A DNA stretch of 64,000 nt, from assembly GCF_000002075.1 (NCBI RefSeq), contig NW_004797528.1, positions 561,638-625,637 of the forward strand, read 5' to 3'. A program made the translations under genes and the position numbers. Below are positions 54,701 through 59,262 of the stretch, piece by piece; position 1 is the stretch's first letter; every line of letters starts with the position of its first letter. The DNA is from Aplysia californica. Taxonomy: Eukaryota > Mollusca > Gastropoda > Aplysiida > Aplysiidae. The notes beneath the pieces are model-generated. The model ran no database searches. It was given only the letters and a program-made list of their open reading frames with translations, and was not told where the DNA came from.

Positions 54701-57664
54701 ATAAAAAGTTTGTTACCCTTGGTCACACTACACTGCATTTGTCAAATTATCGACAACTTAGTAGCATTGTCACACTCGAACTCTGACAGCACAACCAACT
54801 TCATGAACACAGTAGTAAATACTGTAGCTATTTTGATAAAACATCTGAAAGAACACATGTTTGTCAAAACGAAAATTTCCACATAACATACTTTTGATTT
54901 TATTTTTTATGTATAAATGTCAAGACACTTAAGTGACATTCCTCAAATATTTAACCATCTCAAGTATTTCATTTGTGTTTGGAAGACACGACTCTTGGAG
55001 GAAAGAAAATATAGTTTTTCACTACACATGATCAAAAATAAAGAACCAGTTCTACAAACAGCTATCCAACATGAAGAAGAAAAGGAAGATAAGGAGAAAC
55101 TAAATCTGCTCAGACATTTGCTCAACCAAAGAAAGAAACACTAAACAGAGCCACTTACCTGTATGCAATCGTAAATGGACCTTCAAACTTCCCTGAGTGG
55201 AAAACATTTTGCTGCAAATTTCACATCGGAAATCTTTGACCCCTGTGTGTGTTTTGATGTGAGCAGTGAGAGTGCTCTTCACCGCAAATGCTCGGAAACA
55301 TTGCCGGCACTTGTACGGTTTTTCATGGGTGTGTATCCGAATGTGCCGCACAAGATCACTGGGCTTCTTGAACTCTTTGGAGCAGTATGTGCACTGATGC
55401 CATCGAACTCCATTGACCTGACAGGACACACGAGAAGCACACATTTCCATAAGATACTGACAAATTCATTCAACATGACACGACTGTGCACTGACTGCTG
55501 GGTGTAACACTCTATCATATGTCATACGTGCTGACAAAATGAATTACTTCTCACAATCCACAAATGGAAATATTGGCCAAAAATCGACCCCAGGATCAAA
55601 TTTGTAGAATTTCTATTGATGCCACATTCTTTAACTATAACAGACCTTATATTATTTCACACTAACAAGTTGTAAAAACTTCACCTATAAGCGTGATGTA
55701 TCTATTTCCATAAGGCTTGAATCCGAAGAGTAACTCATATTTTGTCAGCACACTTCAAATGTTTCTTTTCAAAATGGTGTATAGCTGAGTCTTACACTAA
55801 ACAGTCGATATGAAAAAATATGTGTGTATATTAAAAATACATTAATAGCTTTTATGAAAACTACAAACAAATGCATGACTATAAATTGGCCAAAAGACAT
55901 TAAAGTTCAGACTTCAATGATAATGCCTAAAAACCAAAAAACACAATTTTCACACATGGCCCTACTTCAAGCAGTTAAAGACATGGTTTGCCAAGCTCTA
56001 CTCATACTGCCTAGACAAGTCAGTCTGAAGACTTTTGAGACCAAAAACATGTGGCCAACAATTTCAACATTTCTTTTTGTTGCTAAATTTACTGAACAGT
56101 CATACTCAATCATTTCCCCCATAAACCTCAAACCATCTGATGCACAAACAACCTCATTTTGATCGAATATCTCAGTCTTTCTACAGAGATATATCCTTCT
56201 CTGCATGGATTTGCCAGCCTCCTAAATAACCTAGATTGTGAAGATGGGGCCGTAAAAACACCTACATTTTTAAAAAATTACAACCCAAACACACCTTTCT
56301 TATATAGTGTCTCTTGAGCAGACCAGTAGCTGCATCATGAACAGCCATGGTCCCCAGTCGGGCCACATTGCCAGCGCGGACAATGTTTGCGGTGGAAGTG
56401 ACAGTAGCAGACGCAGTCCCCCCAGCGACAGTAGCAGAGCCGTCCCTGTTTCCATCCACTTCCTGCTCACCGACCACTGTGCTGGGAAGACCGCTGTTCT
56501 CCAGTGCTTGCTGCAGAATGTCAGACGCTCCCTACAAGGAAGAAGGAAGTAAAAAGGTGTTTTTTTAGTTTTAGTAAGAGTTTAACGGCGATCACAACTG
56601 CATGAGGTCATATGAGCGCACAAGTAAAAAGGTCATTTAAACTTCCAACCCAAATCACAAAAACACAGTAAAAATCAAAGCTTCTTAGCAAAGGCAAAGT
56701 TTGAGAAACTATAAAGAAAAACATAGGTTCAAGGAGCACATTCCTATTAGAAACTTCAAACACCACAATTACTTGAACCGAATAAACATCCAATATGTCA
56801 AATTACATTTGGAAAATTAGTCATTCATTTCTGACAATGATAATACACTTTTTAGCTAATTCAACTTATGAAACTTAAATGTGTGTGATACGAAAAGATC
56901 AACCTCATTTCAGGTTATTTGGTCAATGATTAACCAAGCGTTACCCTTTTCGATCAGATAGAACAGACCCCAAAAGAACACCTTTATAGGGTTTACAAAC
57001 TAGTAAAGCAATTATAATTATCTATCTTCATTTTTTTTCCAGGAAAAGGGATCGTTCTACATTTCTTAGGGAGCTTGCTAAGTCCTTAACCATACAAAGA
57101 CAGTAGTTAACATGCCTTCACTGAGGTGCTCCGTGAGCTAAGTTGATAGCATGTTGGACTACAGAGCGCACGTCCCTGGTTCGAAACCCAGACTGGTCGT
57201 TCTTAAACTCCAGTCATTGTGTGAAGTTTTCATTTGGTTCGGTCTTATTAGAGATGGGACGTTAAATTTAGAGGTCCTGCCTCTTAAATAATTGGAGAGT
57301 GCTGATAGGGGGATTTCAGACTTCAATGATAATATTTAAAAACCTAAAAACAAGTTTTCACATATGGCCCTACTTCAAACAGTTTAAGACATGGTTTGCC
57401 AAGCTCTATTCATACTGACCCATACGTCAACTTTACTTCTTTACGTTGACCCAAACGTCAACTTAACTATGCCCTCACCTGGTCGAGAGAACCATGAATG
57501 ACTTGTCCGTCCACCAAGGAAGCCCCGGTGAGGTCAGCACCTCCACTGACCTGGTCCAAGCCCAGCACGTCGCTGATCATGGCGGAGTCATTCATGTCTG
57601 ACAGCTGCTGCAGGGAGTGCTGCTCAGGCATCTTCATGTCCTGCACTGTGGCTGGGTGGCTATC
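26658..57664 (-). CDS. ZNF236: ZNF236-type multi-C2H2 zinc-finger protein (27 exons, N terminus missing)
   Basis: ZNF236 is a large nuclear C2H2 protein. Its DNA targets are poorly known; the human gene was described as glucose-responsive in kidney cells. Twenty-seven exons with GT-AG borders chain without a phase error into 1726 codons plus TGA. Finger groups lie at about residues 145-290 (4), 320-425 (4), 690-804 (4), 875-990 (4) and 1537-1660 (4), separated by long linkers rich in Gln, Gly, Leu and Ser. The strings [24 protein letters not shown] and [11 protein letters not shown], and the final [16 protein letters not shown], are very close to human ZNF236 as I remember it, and the order of finger blocks agrees. 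Human ZNF236 is about 1845 residues with 30 fingers, so N-terminal exons with further fingers are expected upstream. The introns hold most of the window's repeats. Exons are listed separately and numbered from the first visible one. Confidence 0.9.
27044..27870 (-). other. intron 26, 3' part without recognised repeat
   Basis: Intronic by position. No gene or named repeat seen. Confidence 0.6.
27871..28325. mobile_element. possible MITE with diverged inverted ends
   Basis: Left end caagaggggccactc then aaaaagtgtcc; right end in reverse gives aagatggtccactcagc then aaaaaagtgtcc. No clear target duplication. Offered only as a candidate. Confidence 0.4.
28349..29660 (-). pseudogene. LINE reverse-transcriptase fragment, split by a pogo-like insertion
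   Basis: On the - strand, 29655-29560 encodes a decayed F-V-D-x-x-KAFDRV block. After the insertion at 29554-28758 the frame resumes with [16 protein letters not shown], a decayed FADD-type site (LLFACDQ) and [13 protein letters not shown]. These are conserved reverse-transcriptase blocks in the order of non-LTR retrotransposons. Multiple stops and missing ends mark it as dead. Lies in intron 26. Confidence 0.8.
28758..29554. mobile_element. pogo/Tigger-like DNA transposon remnant (797 bp)
   Basis: Ends cagtggaatcctgtcgtaac and, inverted, cagtgaagtccacttataat, with further 'cattataag' blocks just inside. TA follows the right end. It interrupts a LINE reverse-transcriptase fragment exactly, which fixes its edges. 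No transposase frame seen. Confidence 0.75.
29814..29982 (-). CDS. ZNF236: ZNF236-like exon 26
   Basis: Acceptor gatcccacag; donor after ATACACACAG, gtgagt. Completes finger 17, which starts in exon 25 ([23 protein letters not shown]), and carries finger 18 ([23 protein letters not shown]). Phase 0 in, 1 out. Confidence 0.95.
30050..30178 (-). mobile_element. SINE-A copy (diverged)
   Basis: Head side well kept (agaagcaaaccacacaagag), tail side decayed. In intron 25, sense with the host gene. Confidence 0.65.
30391..30625. repeat. (CA)n/(CACG)n microsatellite
   Basis: About 235 bp of CA repeat with CG and CC interruptions on the + strand, that is GU repeat in the ZNF236-like transcript. It starts about 14 bases after the exon 25 donor. 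Confidence 0.95.
30639..30800 (-). CDS. ZNF236: ZNF236-like exon 25
   Basis: Residues about 1489-1542, phase 0 to 0. Acidic stretch [14 protein letters not shown], then [14 protein letters not shown], which supplies the first cysteines of finger 17. Donor gtatgt. Confidence 0.92.
31053..31193 (-). CDS. ZNF236: ZNF236-like exon 24
   Basis: Residues about 1442-1488, phase 0 to 0. Acceptor gtctttgcag, donor gtgaat. Linker sequence with [13 protein letters not shown], a VKME sumoylation-type site followed by acidic residues. Confidence 0.88.
31302..31379. repeat. (CA)n microsatellite
   Basis: About 39 CA units, a GU repeat in the gene's sense strand. It starts about 15 bases downstream of the exon 23 donor (31394-31395). 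Confidence 0.97.
31396..31521 (-). CDS. ZNF236: ZNF236-like exon 23
   Basis: Residues about 1400-1441, phase 0 to 0. Acceptor tctctccacag, donor gtaaac. Linker without fingers ([11 protein letters not shown] at its end). Confidence 0.88.
31910..32022 (-). mobile_element. SINE-A copy (diverged)
   Basis: Tail ttagttttagtagt and head-side agcaaaccacaccagagcac are kept, with a rearranged middle. Intron 22, sense. Confidence 0.65.
32220..32575 (+). pseudogene. LINE ORF2 C-terminal fragment
   Basis: Encodes [20 protein letters not shown] then NHILQHC and W-x-x-x-T-P-L-x-x-K-L-Y-G-S-L, the Cys/His block that follows the RNase H domain in I/Jockey-like LINEs, ending TAQFVPD and a stop. 5'-truncated, antisense to the host gene, in intron 22. 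Confidence 0.75.
32770..33066 (-). CDS. ZNF236: ZNF236-like exon 22
   Basis: Residues about 1301-1399, phase 0 to 0. No finger; holds five spaced copies of an S-D-x-L-L-G-Q-like motif ([40 protein letters not shown]) and ends LQGIQLQ, matching a human ZNF236 linker string. Confidence 0.93.
33258..33421 (-). mobile_element. SINE-A copy
   Basis: Near full length. Flanks agaagagcttttc and aaaaagagctttcc suggest a decayed target duplication. Intron 21, sense. Confidence 0.8.
33422..34544 (-). other. intron 21 unannotated part
   Basis: AT-rich DNA. A 38-base motif that recurs in two other introns of the gene lies at about 33873-33910. No gene seen. Confidence 0.4.
34545..34970 (+). pseudogene. 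LINE RNase H fragment
   Basis: Encodes [19 protein letters not shown], then [17 protein letters not shown] and [19 protein letters not shown], the RNase H signature region (acidic D in FSDS) of LINEs with an RNase H domain. Truncated both sides. Antisense in intron 21. Confidence 0.75.
35043..35282 (+). mobile_element. piggyBac-like MITE, copy 4
   Basis: TTAA at both edges. Left ttaaccctatccgtacg, right ctacggatagggttaa. 240 bp, the best-preserved full-length form. It lies 80 bases downstream of the exon 21 donor. Confidence 0.92.
35362..35603 (-). CDS. ZNF236: ZNF236-like exon 21
   Basis: Residues about 1220-1300, phase 1 to 0. The polypyrimidine tract before the acceptor is a 10-C run. 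Encodes a Gln/Ser/Gly-rich linker ([22 protein letters not shown]). Confidence 0.92.
35692..35871 (-). mobile_element. SINE-A copy
   Basis: Full length. About 30 bases containing gttggggaacaccc occur on both sides (35640-35655 and 35898-35912), suggesting a longer flanking duplication. Intron 20, sense. Confidence 0.8.
36578..36815 (-). CDS. ZNF236: ZNF236-like exon 20
   Basis: Residues about 1141-1220, phase 0 to 1. Begins [19 protein letters not shown], the counterpart of the human linker around QIDPSILQQTLQQ, and includes [16 protein letters not shown]. Confidence 0.93.
37116..37226 (-). CDS. ZNF236: ZNF236-like exon 19
   Basis: Residues about 1104-1140, phase 0 to 0. [20 protein letters not shown] then [12 protein letters not shown]. 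Acceptor tgttctcag, donor gttagt. Confidence 0.9.
37270..37675 (-). mobile_element. SINE-A copy split by a LINE insertion
   Basis: Two SINE-A halves (37270-37346 and 37571-37675) surround a LINE 3' end. The junction bases attaagcgagt occur on both sides of the insert. Confidence 0.85.
37347..37570 (-). mobile_element. 5'-truncated LINE 3' end inserted into SINE-A
   Basis: 224 bp, flanked by an exact 11-bp duplication attaagcgagt (37336-37346 and 37571-37581). Encodes [20 protein letters not shown] and then [14 protein letters not shown], a C-terminal block seen in many invertebrate LINE reverse transcriptases. Has a (TGA)n 3' tail. Confidence 0.9.
37724..37909 (-). CDS. ZNF236: ZNF236-like exon 18
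   Basis: Residues about 1042-1103, phase 0 to 0. Three VEQP-type repeats (AVEQQPL, GVEQPAV, SVEQPLL), then an Ala/Gly-rich stretch. Donor gtgcgt is weak at +3 to +4. Confidence 0.9.
37940..38000 (-). mobile_element. SINE-A tail fragment
   Basis: Reads cttgcaacacaattaagtca. It abuts repeat G at 38005. Confidence 0.6.
38005..38262 (+). repeat. dispersed repeat G, copy 2
   Basis: Reverse counterpart of 24884-25160, including gtggtgatggtgcatacaca, a poly-G run, 'gagagagagagtttagtttt' and an internal SINE-A tail. Confidence 0.75.
38518..38685 (-). mobile_element. SINE-A copy
   Basis: Near full length, diverged. Directly abuts the inverted-repeat element at 38686. Intron 17, sense. Confidence 0.75.
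38686..39711. mobile_element. hAT-like element, about 1 kb, non-autonomous
   Basis: Perfect 13-bp inverted ends catagctgccact and agtggcagctatg. The right subterminal gcggaaaagtggcagc matches the end of the element at 50666-50852. The interior is unrelated, with tctaga-rich DNA at 39140-39216 and a CpG-rich patch at 39420-39620. No transposase frame. Confidence 0.6.
40097..40251 (-). CDS. ZNF236: ZNF236-like exon 17
   Basis: Residues about 990-1041, phase 1 to 0. Lys-rich [10 protein letters not shown] (possible NLS), then [11 protein letters not shown], like the human VFIMNNSVLTGQ linker. Donor placed at CCCG|gtcagt. A second donor 12 bases on (TTG|gtagta, exon end 40085) would add four codons in frame. 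Confidence 0.85.
40508..40733 (-). mobile_element. piggyBac-like MITE, copy 5
   Basis: Reverse orientation. Starts ataaccctatccgtacgccc and ends catacggatagggata, so its TTAA edges have decayed. Confidence 0.85.
40842..41012 (-). CDS. ZNF236: ZNF236-like exon 16
   Basis: Residues about 933-990, phase 1 to 1. Finger 15 ([23 protein letters not shown]), linker TGAKP and finger 16 ([23 protein letters not shown]). Confidence 0.96.
41048..41190 (-). mobile_element. SINE-A copy
   Basis: Starts 36 bases upstream of exon 16's acceptor side, in intron 15, sense. Head side truncated. Confidence 0.75.
41191..41725 (-). other. intron 15 unannotated part
   Basis: No repeat or gene recognised. Confidence 0.5.
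41726..41924 (-). CDS. ZNF236: ZNF236-like exon 15
   Basis: Residues about 867-933, phase 0 to 1. VRRGRF, then fingers 13 ([23 protein letters not shown]) and 14 ([23 protein letters not shown]) joined by TGEKP. Confidence 0.96.
42202..42232. repeat. poly(G) run of about 31
   Basis: Uninterrupted G on the + strand in intron 14. A shorter poly-C run (42107-42122) lies nearby. Lengths of such runs are often unreliable in assemblies. Confidence 0.85.
42330..42595 (-). mobile_element. tRNA-derived SINE
   Basis: On the - strand the head ggatgcggtggcggagcggt (A box) is followed by gaggttcgagcctc (B box), then a body with ggggaagtaaaggcggcgtg. It sits 42 bases downstream of exon 14's donor, sense with the gene. 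Confidence 0.8.
42637..42824 (-). CDS. ZNF236: ZNF236-like exon 14
   Basis: Residues about 804-866, phase 1 to 0. Basic RSSGSRRR stretch and [13 protein letters not shown]; no finger. Acceptor atgtcgtcag, donor gttagt. Confidence 0.88.
42842..42908. repeat. (ATA/ATG)n microsatellite
   Basis: Imperfect AAT/ATG trinucleotide repeat immediately upstream of exon 14's acceptor, so in the transcript it occupies the branch-point region. Confidence 0.85.
42943..43854 (-). other. intron 13 part, mostly unannotated
   Basis: A degenerate SINE-A-like patch is at about 43276-43365 (gtgttttacggcaccactag...ggccaaccacacc). Nothing else recognised. Confidence 0.4.
43855..44150 (-). mobile_element. LINE 3' end carrying a second LINE tail
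   Basis: Same LINE family as 37347-37570 (aggcagggtataggccacat at its start on +). A 75-bp piece of another LINE (44036-44110, same family as 48370-48667) is inserted with a 10-bp duplication ctgtgggttc (44026-44035 and 44111-44120). Confidence 0.88.
44222..44483 (-). CDS. ZNF236: ZNF236-like exon 13
   Basis: Residues about 717-804, phase 0 to 1. Fingers 10 ([23 protein letters not shown]), 11 ([23 protein letters not shown]) and 12 ([23 protein letters not shown]). In the last the final ligand is Cys in place of His (C2HC). Confidence 0.96.
44540..44685 (+). mobile_element. SINE-A copy
   Basis: The only clear copy in the gene that is antisense. Head agatggttggcaggtattca, middle atctctaatcataggcactt. 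In intron 12. Confidence 0.75.
45012..45259 (+). mobile_element. piggyBac-like MITE, copy 6
   Basis: TTAA at the left edge, CTAA at the right. It lies just 18 bases from the end of exon 12 (45278), so the element starts within the first 20 bases of intron 12. Confidence 0.9.
45278..45566 (-). CDS. ZNF236: ZNF236-like exon 12
   Basis: Residues about 620-716, phase 2 to 0. A strongly acidic run (E/D, about 13 of 14 residues near its start), then 17 consecutive Gln (45385-45435) encoded by mixed CAG/CAA, then finger 9 ([21 protein letters not shown]), whose last His comes from exon 13. Confidence 0.94.
45567..45977 (-). other. intron 11 part
   Basis: No repeat or gene recognised. Confidence 0.5.
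45978..46161 (-). mobile_element. SINE-A copy with target-site duplication
   Basis: Full length. ctactgagaag flanks it on both sides (45967-45977 and 46162-46172). Intron 11, sense. Confidence 0.9.
46245..46324 (-). CDS. ZNF236: ZNF236-like exon 11
   Basis: Residues about 594-620, phase 0 to 2. [20 protein letters not shown]. Its last two bases AT join G of exon 12 to make Met. Strong donor gtaagt. Supported by phase and position; no domain. Confidence 0.82.
46376..46647. repeat. about 134-bp tandem duplication
   Basis: Two units share ctaagaagatttcacattaa, caccggtggataata and tcattcacacactatcttat. Intron 10. Confidence 0.9.
46648..47243 (-). other. intron 10 part
   Basis: AT-rich DNA; no gene or repeat recognised. 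Confidence 0.45.
47244..47737. mobile_element. MITE-like element with internal perfect hairpin
   Basis: Inverted ends share ctattctcacccg. cttttttaa flanks both sides (47235-47243 and 47738-47746), though that sequence is low complexity. Inside is a perfect 14-bp stem cacagaattctaca / tgtagaattctgtg (about 47343-47389). Confidence 0.6.
48050..48212 (-). mobile_element. SINE-A copy inserted at the exon 10 splice donor
   Basis: Flanked by the exact 9-bp duplication acctggtct (48041-48049 and 48213-48221). The right copy contains the last seven bases of exon 10 plus the donor GT, so bases beyond GT in the present donor (gtaggttgg) come from the SINE head. Confidence 0.88.
48215..48310 (-). CDS. 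ZNF236: ZNF236-like exon 10
   Basis: Residues about 562-593, phase 0 to 0. [20 protein letters not shown] then SQFTDQ. Acceptor gtttctctgcag. The donor is embedded in a SINE target duplication. Confidence 0.9.
48370..48667 (-). pseudogene. LINE ORF2 C-terminal end
   Basis: Encodes [17 protein letters not shown], then [19 protein letters not shown] and [12 protein letters not shown]-stop, the Cys/His block after RNase H in I-like LINEs, followed by a (AG)n tail at 48362-48380. 5'-truncated, sense, in intron 9. Confidence 0.8.
48668..49506 (-). other. intron 9 part
   Basis: A 35-bp tandem pair (tcatttttcaaaacagcatg / tcacttttcaaaacagcgta) lies at 49397-49445, beside a 38-base motif shared with two other introns. 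Otherwise unannotated. Confidence 0.5.
49507..49614 (-). CDS. ZNF236: ZNF236-like exon 9
   Basis: Residues about 526-561, phase 0 to 0. [18 protein letters not shown], then acidic/basic residues. Acceptor ctttcattctag, donor gtgagt. Confidence 0.9.
49615..50408 (-). other. intron 8 part
   Basis: No gene or repeat recognised. Confidence 0.5.
50409..50643. mobile_element. foldback element with 73-bp arms
   Basis: Left arm 50409-50482 (ggggaaaaacaacggtagtc) and right arm 50571-50643 (gactaccgtcgtttttcccc) pair at roughly 88 percent, leaving a loop of about 90 bases. No protein coded. Superfamily unknown. Confidence 0.8.
50666..50852. mobile_element. hAT-like MITE
   Basis: Left cagggatgcactcaactttt; right, inverted, caggtatgccacttttccgc. 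Shares its right terminus with 38686-39711. Confidence 0.65.
50860..50966 (-). repeat. partial duplications of the exon 8 donor end
   Basis: Bases 50860-50908 repeat cccctgactgaaggcctgct, the last coding bases of exon 8, with the intron bases that follow the donor. A shorter piece is at 50925-50950. In the full copy the donor GT is replaced by AT. Confidence 0.88.
50991..51086 (-). CDS. ZNF236: ZNF236-like exon 8
   Basis: Residues about 494-525, phase 0 to 0. [20 protein letters not shown] then GLQQAFSQG. Acceptor gtgatgtttcag, donor gtaagg. Confidence 0.9.
51126..51260 (-). mobile_element. SINE-A copy cut by the assembly gap
   Basis: Tail and middle intact. The head side runs into the Ns. 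Intron 7, sense. Confidence 0.85.
51261..51360. other. assembly gap (100 N)
   Basis: Exactly 100 unknown bases between a SINE-A copy and a GA-rich tract, probably a scaffold join of unknown true length. Confidence 0.99.
51361..51706. repeat. (AG)n tract with a GA-rich minisatellite
   Basis: AG repeats at both ends (51361-51376 and 51650-51706) and a GA-rich unit of about 63 bp repeated twice at 51404-51530. Confidence 0.93.
51707..52254 (-). mobile_element. cluster of overlapping SINE-A copies
   Basis: At least four partial copies in the same orientation: tails at 51707, 51781 and 51862; heads ending near 52035, 52142 and 52250. Probably repeated insertion or unequal exchange. Intron 7, sense. 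Confidence 0.85.
52364..52568 (-). CDS. ZNF236: ZNF236-like exon 7
   Basis: Residues about 425-493, phase 2 to 0. [18 protein letters not shown], then acidic [18 protein letters not shown]. Follows finger 8 as the acidic/Gln linker does in human ZNF236. Confidence 0.93.
52708..52947. repeat. about 116-bp tandem duplication
   Basis: Units share ttgcttctcttgcacagcac and acatatggaagaaaaaaa. Starts about 18 bases after the exon 6 donor. Confidence 0.93.
52967..53216 (-). CDS. ZNF236: ZNF236-like exon 6
   Basis: Residues about 342-425, phase 1 to 2. Fingers 6 ([23 protein letters not shown]), 7 ([23 protein letters not shown]) and 8 ([23 protein letters not shown]). This trio closely matches human ZNF236. 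Confidence 0.97.
53217..53825 (-). other. intron 5
   Basis: No repeat or gene recognised. Confidence 0.6.
53826..53972 (-). CDS. ZNF236: ZNF236-like exon 5
   Basis: Residues about 293-342, phase 1 to 1. Linker [16 protein letters not shown], then finger 5 ([23 protein letters not shown]). Strong donor gtgagt. Confidence 0.96.
53973..54429 (-). other. intron 4
   Basis: Poly-G run at 54340-54352. Otherwise nothing recognised. Confidence 0.6.
54430..54624 (-). CDS. ZNF236: ZNF236-like exon 4
   Basis: Residues about 228-293, phase 1 to 1. Finger 4 ([23 protein letters not shown]), then a basic stretch [11 protein letters not shown] that may be a nuclear localisation signal. Confidence 0.95.
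54625..55158 (-). other. intron 3
   Basis: No repeat or gene recognised. Antiparallel open frames at 54917-55144 look spurious. Confidence 0.6.
55159..55417 (-). CDS. ZNF236: ZNF236-like exon 3
   Basis: Residues about 142-228, phase 0 to 1. Fingers 1 ([23 protein letters not shown]), 2 ([23 protein letters not shown]) and 3 ([23 protein letters not shown]). Acceptor gtcctgtcag, donor gtaagt. Confidence 0.96.
55418..56294 (-). other. intron 2
   Basis: Contains a 38-base motif shared with two other introns (55775-55812) and one copy of a 110-bp repeat (55909-56025). The rest is unannotated. Confidence 0.55.
55909..56025 (+). repeat. 110-bp direct repeat H, copy 1
   Basis: Starts cagacttcaatgataatgcc and includes catggtttgccaagctctac. 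The second copy is at 57317-57425 in the next intron. Confidence 0.85.
56295..56531 (-). CDS. ZNF236: ZNF236-like exon 2
   Basis: Residues about 63-141, phase 0 to 0. [20 protein letters not shown], then Ala/Thr-rich sequence. Acceptor cttccttgtag, donor gtgtgt. No finger. Confidence 0.9.
56563..56622 (-). mobile_element. SINE-A tail fragment
   Basis: tagttttagtaagagtttaa then catgaggtcatatgagcg. 31 bases upstream of exon 2's acceptor side, sense. Confidence 0.7.
56623..57124 (-). other. intron 1 part
   Basis: No gene or repeat recognised. Confidence 0.5.
57125..57310 (+). mobile_element. tRNA-derived SINE
   Basis: gtgagctaagttgatagcat (A-box side) and ctggttcgaaacccag (B box, 57177-57192), then a body ending gggacgttaaatttagaggt. 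No complete cloverleaf, so not called a tRNA gene. Confidence 0.65.
57317..57425 (+). repeat. 110-bp direct repeat H, copy 2
   Basis: Matches 55909-56025 in the same orientation at roughly 85 to 90 percent by eye. It starts directly after the SINE. Confidence 0.85.
57479..57664 (-). CDS. ZNF236: ZNF236-like exon 1 (first visible)
   Basis: Residues 1-62 of the visible protein, phase 0 to 0. Acceptor tttttaacag before GATAGCCACC shows it is internal. Encodes [25 protein letters not shown] and [11 protein letters not shown]. Upstream exons with the start codon were not found. Confidence 0.88.
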
Positions 57665-57879
57665 CTGTTAAAAAGAAACGGGTCAATATCATAGAGCCAT
57701 GAGTTGTCAGTTGTTTTGTTTTTAAATCTCTCTCTCAAAAAATCGTACAAGATTTCTTACAAAACACTTGAAAGGTAGACATATTCAAAAGGCAGGTCTA
57801 TCGGGTATTCATATGACCTTAGAGCATGCATTAGAATACCACTGAGTTACAATCAGAATACTGAGTATGTATCTAGCTT

Positions 57880-58223
57880 TGTTGCACTGGGGTTGTTTGC
57901 CATTATTGTATATAATAAAGCAAAAGTAAGAACTCCGTTTCTAAATGAAGAAGGGTAATTTAATGATGAAAATAATATGAGGTCTGCCCTCTCTGGCTTC
58001 ACTGACAAGACTAAATAAATCATAATGAGCATGAGTACATGTGATTGAAACAGGAAGGAGGAGTGAGTAAAGATCACTAAGATCAGACAATCTTTGTTGT
58101 GAGGGTAGATAAATAAAAGTACAATTACAGGGACATAATTCAACATGTTAATATAGGGACCAACAATCCAGGATTTATTGTTTCCCTTCTGTATCTTGAT
58201 AAAAGCAATCTAATAGTCTAACA
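57880..58223 (-). repeat. copia 3' LTR
   Basis: 344 bp, starting (on -) TGTTAGACTATTAG and ending CCCAGTGCAACA, with TGTT/AACA inverted tips. On the - strand a G-rich purine run (58224-58233) precedes it. Confidence 0.95.
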
Positions 58224-59262
58224 CCCCCACTTAAATCCTGAGTTGTTAGGATTAAACAAATTCATAATGTAGTAATACAAATATACTAACATGCACATTG
58301 ATAACTGTACGATTCTTGGAACTTGTTAGGTCCGATTTAACAAACTCAAAAGTTCATTTGACTATTGGACCGTATAAATTAAGGATTATAACAAAAACTA
58401 GCATAATCTGACTGCTAATACTATAAGGCAAAGTCTACAATTCAAGTTAATGGTTACAGTTATGACTCTGCTTGTTGTATGCTGAATCTGATAAACATCA
58501 TTGAAGTTTATAAGGCAACAATCGTAATGATATACAGTGAGTGATATGACAGTGATAGATATAATAGATAGAACAATGATAAATAGAACAATGATAGATG
58601 ATAATCTAGACTTTGTCTAGAAGATATCAATGACAACATGTATGATCATATCTGACTCTAGTCATAGACTCATTCATCATGTCATAGCATAGATAGTCTA
58701 AGCCTATATGGGATAGGTTCATATCTAGATCTTTCATGTGGAAATGCTTGTTAAGGCTATTCTTCATGTTTGTCATGGCTGCATCATTTTTGGTTACAAG
58801 CAAAATATCATCTACCCACACAAGGACAATACACATTTCATTTGTATTATCTGAATCTTTGACATAAACACATGTGTCAACTAATGATTGTGCAAAGCCA
58901 TCAGCTATCAAGTGTTCGTGGAGAAGATTGTTCCAGTTTCTTCCACTCTGTTTCAAACCATAGAGAGATTTCTTTAATCTCCAGACAAGTTTTTCACCTT
59001 GTCCATTGGTTTTCACATAACCCTCAGGTTGTTCTACATACAGTTCGCAGTCAATTGGTGCATTGAGATAGGCAGTTTTAACATCCATTTGATGGATCAT
59101 TTGGTCATTTTGGACTGCACATTGAACTAGCGTCCGGACAGACGTAATGCGTGCCGTAGGAGAGAATGTTTCTTGAAAATCTATGTCTGGGATTTGAGAA
59201 AAGCCCTTTGCCACATATCTGGCTTTATAAGTTTCTTCCCCATTAGGGTTGGGCTTTACATT

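Noticed and set aside
57125-57200. tRNA gene
   Set aside because: Box B is good but the acceptor arm does not pair; better explained as a SINE head.
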